This document shows, piece by piece, positions 32,337-37,634 of a stretch of DNA of 37,634 nt. The translations under genes and the position numbers were made by a program. The stretch covers positions 1-37,634 of the forward strand of contig CAISPO010000067.1 of the NCBI GenBank assembly GCA_903887415.1. Reading direction: 5' to 3'. The DNA comes from an uncultured Bacteroidota bacterium. Lineage in GTDB: Bacteria > Bacteroidota > Bacteroidia > Chitinophagales > Chitinophagaceae. Each line of letters begins with the position of its first letter. Within the stretch, counting starts at the first letter, position 1. Under the pieces are notes generated by a model that was not told where the DNA came from, ran no database searches, and saw only the letters and a list, made by a program, of their open reading frames with translations.

Positions 32337-34874
32337 TTACTCCACCACAAAATGAATCACTTTATTTCCTGATTCCGTCTTCACATTTAGCAGGTATATA
32401 CCATTTGCAAGTGTCTCTGCCACCTGTATTTGTACATTTAGCTTTCCGGCTGGTGCGGCTAGCTGGTCTTTATAAACCACCTGTCCCAGCATATCCGTAA
32501 TGGTGATAGCTGCGGCTTCATCTGTCAGTGAGCCAAGTGTTCCTTTTACAGTGAATGTCCCTTTATTCGGGTTTGGAACTAATGTTACATCAGGCGTTCC
32601 CGAATGAAGATTGCTGACGCCTAGCGTCGTGGCAGTATCTATGATCTCAATGCTGCCGAGTCCGGTGGCAGAGCCGCAAGGGCTCATGCCATCTACTGCA
32701 CACGTAACAACATCATGATTGCTTAGCAGGCTGGTGACAAAAGTGTTTGTATTTGCCCCTGCAACCGGGTTGCTGTTCACTTCCCATTGGTAAGAATAGC
32801 TGAGGCCGCCGAATGTAACTGCGGCGGTAAAAGTTACGGTATCACCTGCAGTAATAAGGTTACCGGGTGATGCCGTTACGATCACATCAGGCACATAAAT
32901 AGGTGCTACCTGCATATTTATATTGTTGCTGGGTATAGAATCAATATAAGGGCACACATAAGAGCTCAGCAGTTCACAAAACACATTATCGCCTGCTGTA
33001 GGGTCATAGGTATAGGTGAGCCCGGTGCCGGAGAATATCCCGTTCTTCATCCATTTTAAAACCGGGGCTGTGCCTGCACTGTCGTAAGAGGCAACAAACG
33101 TTACCGGCGTGCCTTCGCATACAGAATCACTGGGGGTAGCCGTAATATTGATTCCGGCCAGCCAGATGTCACTTACATGCATGATAACAAAATTGCTTGA
33201 TGAGTCCGGGATGGTGCATGCCGCATTACCGTTCATTCTTACAGATACAGAATCATGATTCGCTGGCGTATAAACAAACGTAGATGCCGTTGTACCCATG
33301 TCCACACCATTCACATCCCAGTGATATACCGGGGTTGTGCCGCCATTTAGCGGTATTGCAGTAAACAAAACCCCGGTGCCCGCGCATAAAGAAGTGCCGG
33401 TGGAAGGAGAAACGGTCACCGCTGCCGAGGTGATCGGAATAATCGCCACTGTATCGGTACCCGTCATGTACCGGAAACAGCCGGTTGCAGTATCTGTGGC
33501 CACAATGGTATAATATGCGGCTGTCGTATATAACCCAAAATCCAATGCACTGCCGGTGCCGGGGAGTGTGGACTGGAGTGCACTGCCTATATATAGCCTG
33601 TAACTAATGCCTGCCTCAGAACCGCTAAGGCCTATGGGCACTCCTGTGCCGCCTGCACAGTAGCTGCCGCCACCGGTAAGGTTATAGTTAGATGGCAGTG
33701 GATTTACAGAAACCAATGCAACACCGATGCACCCCGGATTGAGTGTATAGGTAATATAGGTAGCGCCGGAAGAAACGGCGCCTGCAATGCCTGAAGTAGT
33801 AATGGTAACCACACTAATGTCCTCGCTGCTCCAGGTGCCGCCCGTGCTGGCATCACCAAAAGCAACGGATGCCCCTCCGCAAATACTGGAAGGGCCAATA
33901 ATTGGGGAAAGCTCAGGCTGCACATTGATATTTATCGTGGTAAAACAGCCTTCCGGCAATGTATAACTGATATTAACCGTTCCCGCAGACACACCTGCAA
34001 CAACACCTGATGAACTGCCTACATGCGCGATGGCGGTATTGCTGCTGCTCCATGTGCCGCCGGGAGAAGCATCTGCAAGGCTTGTAATATTGCCGGCACA
34101 TATGGTGGCATTGCCGGTAATGGCAATCGGGCCTACCTGTACAGGCACCGTGGCGGCTCCGGTACAGCCAAAAGTATTAGAAACAGCATAACCGATCACT
34201 GCTACCCCCGGAGAGATACCTCCAACCAGACCGGTAGCGCTAACAGTGGCGACACCGGTGGCCGCAGAACTCCAGGAGCCGCCGGGTATAGCATCGGACA
34301 GAGAAAGCGTAAAGCCGGGACATACCTCACCGTTGCCCATTATTATGCCAGGATAAGGGGTGGGGTTAACTGTCACAGTTTGGGTAGCCGCTGCGCTGCA
34401 GATAGTGCTGGAGATAACGTACGAAATAGTGGCAACACCACCCGAGCCCACACCAGTAACATTTCCCGCGCCATCCACAATGGCTACCGAGCTGGAAGTT
34501 GAGCTCCATACCCCACCCGGAACGGGGTCGGTAAGGCTGATGGTAGAACTCACACAAACGACAGAAGGGCCGGCTATCGTTCCGAAGACCGGCGGCGTGC
34601 CCACTGTTACCACAACAGTCGCGTTGATTCCGCTTACATTGTAGCTTATCGTGGCTGTGCCTACCGCTACCCCGGTTACAATACCGGATACCAGGTTTAC
34701 AGTAGCGATACCTACGTTACTGCTGGTCCATATTCCAAATGGGGTTGCGTCCGTTAAAGCTGTTTGCGTGCCCACGCAGGTTGTAAGGGTCCCGGTAATG
34801 GGAGCAGTTGCATAGGTGGACACAGATGCCAACAGCAATAATGGCAATAAAAAGAACAGGGATAGCTTCTTCAT
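32337..34874 (-). CDS. Large secreted Big2/Ig-like repeat protein with T9SS sorting domain
   Basis: 845 residues with a signal (~1-23, cut at STYAT). Five ~75-residue modules of bacterial Ig type 2 (Big2) form follow, each with CxGxxxxLxDAxPGGxWSSxNxxVAxV...GVxxGVSxGxxxISY (for example GGTWSSSNTAIAHV, GIWTSSNVGIATV, GGTWSSEDISVVTI). Then comes a different Ig domain (NYNLTGGGSYCAGG) and three or four PKD/Ig-like modules with YHWDVNG, LKWMKNG and YQWEVNS strands. The end is the T9SS type A domain: LVPNPNKGTFTVKG, DMLGQVVY, LANGIYLLNV. Repeats plus T9SS export suggest a long surface adhesin or matrix filament. Two modules share the pattern of the SBBP protein at 27749-30448. Confidence 0.88.
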   Translation of the reverse strand: MKKLSLFFLLPLLLLASVSTYATAPITGTLTTCVGTQTALTDATPFGIWTSSNVGIATVNLVSGIVTGVAVGTATISYNVSGINATVVVTVGTPPVFGTIAGPSVVCVSSTISLTDPVPGGVWSSTSSSVAIVDGAGNVTGVGSGGVATISYVISSTICSAAATQTVTVNPTPYPGIIMGNGEVCPGFTLSLSDAIPGGSWSSAATGVATVSATGLVGGISPGVAVIGYAVSNTFGCTGAATVPVQVGPIAITGNATICAGNITSLADASPGGTWSSSNTAIAHVGSSSGVVAGVSAGTVNISYTLPEGCFTTININVQPELSPIIGPSSICGGASVAFGDASTGGTWSSEDISVVTITTSGIAGAVSSGATYITYTLNPGCIGVALVSVNPLPSNYNLTGGGSYCAGGTGVPIGLSGSEAGISYRLYIGSALQSTLPGTGSALDFGLYTTAAYYTIVATDTATGCFRYMTGTDTVAIIPITSAAVTVSPSTGTSLCAGTGVLFTAIPLNGGTTPVYHWDVNGVDMGTTASTFVYTPANHDSVSVRMNGNAACTIPDSSSNFVIMHVSDIWLAGINITATPSDSVCEGTPVTFVASYDSAGTAPVLKWMKNGIFSGTGLTYTYDPTAGDNVFCELLSSYVCPYIDSIPSNNINMQVAPIYVPDVIVTASPGNLITAGDTVTFTAAVTFGGLSYSYQWEVNSNPVAGANTNTFVTSLLSNHDVVTCAVDGMSPCGSATGLGSIEIIDTATTLGVSNLHSGTPDVTLVPNPNKGTFTVKGTLGSLTDEAAAITITDMLGQVVYKDQLAAPAGKLNVQIQVAETLANGIYLLNVKTESGNKVIHFVVE

Positions 34875-34918
34875 GATGTTTGTTGTGTTAGTAAAGAAAG
34901 TTGATACGGTTTAAGGTG

Positions 34919-34939
34919 TTAATGTTAAAATAACATTAA
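34919..34939. promoter_or_regulatory. 21-bp palindrome in the divergent region: candidate operator
   Basis: TTAATGTTA (34919-34927), AAA, TAACATTAA (34931-34939): 9-bp perfect arms. It lies 45 bp upstream of the T9SS gene (start 34874) and 146 bp upstream of the sugar gene promoter, with no T-tract, so it is not a terminator. It could be a binding site for a dimeric repressor or activator. Confidence 0.4.
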
Positions 34940-35060
34940 GTCTGGTAAAAATAGAAATTAATCTGGAAAATACGTTAGTAATTTTTAAAATCCTGTGGCA
35001 GCTAACACGTTATGCACAATCGGGCATGCTTCCACTTTAACGTTTCCCGGTGCCCCAAAG

Positions 35061-35092
35061 TTTGCTCATTGGGTGGAAAAAGGGTAGGTTTG
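35061..35092 (+). promoter_or_regulatory. Complete Bacteroidota promoter of the sugar aminotransferase gene
   Basis: -33 TTTG (35061-35064), 20-bp spacer, -7 TAGGTTTG (35085-35092), fitting TTTG-N(~20)-TAnnTTTG. The ATG at 35116 follows 23 bp later, which excludes the in-frame start at 35050 since it would lie upstream of the transcript. Confidence 0.7.
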
Positions 35093-35115
35093 CAGCCGTT
35101 TTAAAAATATATAGT

Positions 35116-36252
35116 ATGCTCAACCTGCAGATGGTGGACCTTAAGCGCCAGTATGGTAAAATAAAACCGGAAATCGATGCCGCTATTCAAAATGTTGTAG
35201 AGAGTACTGCCTATATCAATGGCCCGGACGTACACCATTTTGCAACAGAGCTGGCCGCTTACCTGGGCGTAAAGCACGTAATACCCTGCGCCAATGGCAC
35301 GGATGCATTACAGATTGCGCTTATGGCGCTGGGCCTGAAGCCGGGCGATGAAGTGATCACCACCTCCTATACTTATATTGCCACGGTAGAAGTAGTCGCT
35401 TTGCTCCGCCTTAAACCTGTGTTTGTTGATGTCGATGCCGACACATTCACAATGAATATTGAGTCTGTAAATAGGGCCATCACCCCAAAGACCAGGGCCA
35501 TAATCCCCGTACATTTGTACGGGCAGAGCGCCAATATGGAGCCGCTGATAGCCCTGGCCAAACAACATAATATTCCGCTTATAGAAGATAATGCGCAGGC
35601 TATTGGCAGTTCTTACGCTTTCTCAGATGGCACGGTGAAGAAAACAGGGGCTATGGGCATCGTTGGCTGCACCTCCTTTTTCCCATCAAAGAACCTGGGC
35701 TGTTATGGGGATGGCGGCGCAATGTTCACCAACGATGATGCACTTGCCGAAAAGCTGAAAATGATAGCCAACCACGGGCAGAAGACAAGGTACTACCATG
35801 AAATGGTGGGCTGCAATAGCCGGCTGGACACCATACAAGCAGCCATTCTGCGCATAAAGCTGCGCCACCTGGATGAATACTGCAATGCCCGCCGTGCCGC
35901 TGCCGACTATTATGATGCAGCCTTCGCAAACAACCCGAATATCATAACTCCCTACCGTGCGCCATATACACGCCACGTATTTCACCAATATACTTTGCAA
36001 CTGAAAAATGTGAACCGCGACGAGGTGCAGAAGAAGCTCACGGACAAGAACATACCCTGCATGATTTACTACCCGGTGCCCTGCCACAAGCAGAATATGC
36101 TGAAAGAATATGGCGTGGCCGATCTTTACCTCCCGGTAACTGATATGCTGCAGGACTGTGTAATATCGCTCCCCATGCATACCGAGCTTACAGAAGAGGA
36201 ATTGTCTTATATTGCGAATGGTTTACTGGAAATAGTCTCAAATATCGGATAA
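35116..36252 (+). CDS. DegT/DnrJ/EryC1 family PLP-dependent sugar aminotransferase, WbpE-like
   Basis: 378 residues from the ATG at 35116, set by the promoter. MLNLQMVDLKRQYGKIKPEIDAAIQ; substrate block PCANGTDALQIALMAL; EDNAQAIGSSY; PLP lysine K192 in CTSFFPSKNLGCYGDGGAMF; HGQKTRYYHEMVGCNSRLDTIQAAIL; late YYPVPCHKQ. These match WbpE/WlbC, which convert UDP-3-keto-GlcNAcA to the 3-amino sugar with glutamate as donor, more closely than FdtB or ArnB. So a 2,3-diamino-uronate or similar surface sugar is likely; exact substrate unproven. Cytosolic. Confidence 0.85.
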   Translation: MLNLQMVDLKRQYGKIKPEIDAAIQNVVESTAYINGPDVHHFATELAAYLGVKHVIPCANGTDALQIALMALGLKPGDEVITTSYTYIATVEVVALLRLKPVFVDVDADTFTMNIESVNRAITPKTRAIIPVHLYGQSANMEPLIALAKQHNIPLIEDNAQAIGSSYAFSDGTVKKTGAMGIVGCTSFFPSKNLGCYGDGGAMFTNDDALAEKLKMIANHGQKTRYYHEMVGCNSRLDTIQAAILRIKLRHLDEYCNARRAAADYYDAAFANNPNIITPYRAPYTRHVFHQYTLQLKNVNRDEVQKKLTDKNIPCMIYYPVPCHKQNMLKEYGVADLYLPVTDMLQDCVISLPMHTELTEEELSYIANGLLEIVSNIG

Positions 36253-36293
36253 ATTTGCAAAATAGAATATTATCAAAGTTATGCCATACGTTT

Positions 36294-36317
36294 GTCATGC
36301 TGACGCAGGAAGCATCT
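36294..36317. repeat. Dispersed Bacteroidota-type repeat GTCATGCTGACGCAGGAAGC
   Basis: This 24-bp segment (ending ATCT) belongs to a repeat commonly met between genes in Bacteroidota and relatives (TCATGCTGAxxxxxGAAGCATCT form). Only one copy lies in the window. Confidence 0.5.
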
Positions 36318-36321
36318 GTAC

Positions 36322-36352
36322 TCGCGAATGGTATATTTTTATGAATTCGCGA
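36322..36352. repeat. Inverted repeat TCGCGAAT/ATTCGCGA
   Basis: Arms TCGCGAAT (36322-36329) and ATTCGCGA (36345-36352), loop of 15 bp, between the aminotransferase and rfbC. It adjoins the dispersed repeat at 36294 and may be part of the same element or a weak terminator; no T-tract follows. Confidence 0.4.
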
Positions 36353-36449
36353 TATGTTGATTGTCAAAAATGATGCTGAAATTCAAAACTGATTTTTGCG
36401 CACATATTTATCCTTTGTAAAACAATAACCGATTAACAACTAAAGGAAA

Positions 36450-37007
36450 ATGAACGTTATTACAACCCCTATAGAAGGATTACTGATACTGGAGCCAAAA
36501 GTGCTCAAGGATGACCGTGGCTACTTTTTTGAGAGCTACAATATGCGTACGCTCCAGCAAGCCATAAGTGGTTATGATACTGCATTTGTGCAGGACAACC
36601 AGGCCCGGTCGGTAAAAAACGTATTGCGTGGACTTCATTACCAGAACCACCCCACCCCTCAGGCCAAGCTGCTGCGCGTACTGGAAGGCAGTATATGGGA
36701 TATAGCGGTGGACCTGCGCAAAAGCAGCAAGACCTATAAGCAATGGTACGGCCTGGAGCTTTCTGCGGAGAACAGGCGGCAATTCCTCATCCCTCATGGC
36801 TTTGCACATGGCTATGCCGTGCTTACCGACACCGCCGAAGTATTTTATAAATGCGATAATTTCTACGACAAATCAGCCGAGGCAGGTATTTACTTCAACG
36901 ACCCCGAGCTGGCCATAGACTGGAAAATAAATATCAGCGACGCTATCATCTCCGAAAAAGACCAGAAGCAACCCATGTTTAAGGATGCGGTGAATTTGTT
37001 TGAATAG
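36450..37007 (+). CDS. rfbC: dTDP-4-dehydrorhamnose 3,5-epimerase
   Basis: 185 residues, full length. RmlC cupin: PKVLKDDRGYFFESYN, FVQDNQARSVKNVLRGLHYQ (catalytic His63), LRVLEGSIWDIAVDLRKSS, FLIPHGFAHGYAVL, VFYKCDNFYDKSAEAG (Tyr133, catalytic acid) and IYFNDPELAIDW. It epimerises C3 and C5 of dTDP-4-keto-6-deoxyglucose on the way to dTDP-L-rhamnose, a precursor of O-antigen or other surface glycan. With the WbpE-like gene it marks the edge of a nucleotide-sugar locus; rfbA, rfbB and rfbD are not in the window. Confidence 0.93.
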   Translation: MNVITTPIEGLLILEPKVLKDDRGYFFESYNMRTLQQAISGYDTAFVQDNQARSVKNVLRGLHYQNHPTPQAKLLRVLEGSIWDIAVDLRKSSKTYKQWYGLELSAENRRQFLIPHGFAHGYAVLTDTAEVFYKCDNFYDKSAEAGIYFNDPELAIDWKINISDAIISEKDQKQPMFKDAVNLFE

Positions 37008-37166
37008 GTTATTGTAATTGCGGCGTTAGCTGCTATCAGCGAGACTTTTCCATAATTATTTTTGGAAGAACTATGTAAATAAGCCAGCGACCATTTATCA
37101 TTTACTTTCTTCCAAGGTATCGAGATAGCAAACTGCATATTAGATTCCGATAGCTATTTACGTCCT

Positions 37167-37199
37167 CGGCGAGTCTCCGCCCTTCAGCGGGACTTGCCG
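37167..37199. repeat. Long imperfect hairpin
   Basis: CGGCGAGTC-T-CCGC (37167-37180), loop CCTTCA, GCGGGACTTGCCG (37187-37199): 13 paired bases with one bulged T and one G-T pair. No T-tract, so probably a repeat or RNA fold rather than a terminator. Confidence 0.45.
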
Positions 37200-37464
37200 A
37201 TACTCACGCAAGGGCAATTATAGTCCTCCCCTGCATGGCCTATAACGCCGCAAAATGTGGATATGTTTATTTGCAGCCAATAATTTTCCATCTTACCTTT
37301 ATGCCCGTTTCCGGTTTTTCACCCCGCAATTTTATTTGCTCGTTCTAACGCTATTTCAGAAACTGAAAGCAAGTATCTTAAAGATATCAACCGCCGACTG
37401 AAAATCTGTTAACTGAAACCTGGGGTACAGTGGGGCATAAAATGGGGCATCTAAGGTTGTCTCG

Positions 37465-37492
37465 TTGTAAACTGCCATCTGTAAACTGCTAA
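37465..37492. repeat. Four-heptad repeat upstream of the last gene
   Basis: TTGTAAA, CTGCCAT, CTGTAAA, CTGCTAA: two 14-bp units made of alternating 7-mers. CTGTAAAC is also inverted at 37512-37519 (GTTTACAG). It ends 50 bp before the ATG at 37543. Confidence 0.6.
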
Positions 37493-37542
37493 CGGTCTCA
37501 TCCGTCTATAGGTTTACAGTTTTGGCACAAAAGCCAAAATAG

Positions 37543-37634
37543 ATGGAACAAGAATTTCTAAAGCAGTTTGAATTTAGTGAGACGCAGAGAGAGCGGATGG
37601 TGAACCTGGTATTGTACCAAGGCTGGTCGGCCAG
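37543..37634 (+). CDS. 5' end of a gene running off the window, unrecognised
   Basis: ATG at 37543 opens 30 codons without a stop to the window end. It begins MEQEFLKQFEFSETQ, then RERMVNLVLYQGWSA, helical and cytosolic in style. Too short to assign. An upstream dyad TTTTGGC/GCCAAAA (37520-37526/37533-37539) ends 3 bp before it. Confidence 0.4.
   Translation, partial: MEQEFLKQFEFSETQRERMVNLVLYQGWSA

Larger units (their letters stand above)
37008..37542. other. Gene-free, repeat-rich region
   Basis: No convincing gene: short frames on both strands are interrupted, and one minus frame (36890-37138) overlaps rfbC. The region contains the hairpin 37167-37199, three TGGGGYA copies (37421, 37431, 37443), a 14-bp duplicated unit (37465-37492) and a short dyad at 37520-37539. 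Minus-strand frames such as the one ending GGDSPRT (up to ~37159) look like decayed coding DNA. No tRNA or tmRNA fold recognised. Confidence 0.4.

Noticed and set aside
36890..37138. 82-residue minus-strand frame
   Set aside because: Its second half is antisense to rfbC; only the first ~44 residues are outside and match nothing I know. Treated as decayed DNA.

Overview
The window looks like chromosomal DNA of a Bacteroidota bacterium, most likely close to Chitinophagaceae/Chitinophagales. Four large secreted proteins end in a type IX secretion (T9SS) C-terminal sorting domain. Several starts are preceded by the Bacteroidota -7 promoter element TAnnTTTG, once with a well-spaced -33 TTTG. The window also carries DUF4199, YtxH, PorT-like barrel, TPR-adenylate cyclase and SBBP-repeat proteins, a Bacteroidota-style leucyl-tRNA synthetase with a long insertion, and many small secreted proteins and lipoproteins. 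I see no rRNA, tRNA, CRISPR array, transposase or prophage module.

Layout. 1-2.1 kb: a two-gene minus-strand unit (small Cys-rich secreted protein, then a pentapeptide-like lipoprotein with a broken C-terminus). 2.2-7.1 kb: an LCM-type methyltransferase facing a minus-strand group of pirin, a small secreted protein and a BNR/sortilin-like T9SS protein. 7.2-11.1 kb: short genes, a luciferase-like monooxygenase, DUF4199, a VOC protein with a histone-H1-like tail plus a 53-residue membrane ORF, and an NlpC/P60 hydrolase. 11.2-17.6 kb: small secreted proteins and lipoproteins, an ABC exporter, two adjacent YtxH paralogues and a Mo-pterin-fold relic. 17.7-19.8 kb: a TPR/class III adenylate cyclase split by a frameshift. 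19.9-23.7 kb: a TfoX-like pair, a lipoprotein, an OM barrel, a translationally coupled MBL hydrolase and a Uma2 protein. 23.8-27.5 kb: leuS and a histidine kinase whose 5' end contains a G9 tract. 27.7-34.9 kb: three T9SS proteins around yajQ. 35-37 kb: a WbpE-like sugar aminotransferase and rfbC, the likely edge of a surface-polysaccharide locus. 37.0-37.54 kb has no gene and is rich in repeats; a gene starts at 37543 and runs off the window.

Most genes are housekeeping or envelope functions with no single pathway tying them together. The common theme is the cell surface: T9SS cargo, lipoproteins, an OM barrel, a cell-wall hydrolase, an ABC exporter and nucleotide-sugar enzymes.

The most unusual signals are: (i) three genes whose frame breaks lie exactly at homopolymer tracts (T8, A10, G9), either slippage-controlled switches or sequence errors; (ii) three unrelated 7-bp-periodic repeat arrays, two of them abutting a start codon (ABC exporter, leuS) and one 51 bp before the last gene; (iii) a lysine-rich histone-like tail fused to a glyoxalase-fold protein. 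No clearly new defence or biosynthetic system is visible.
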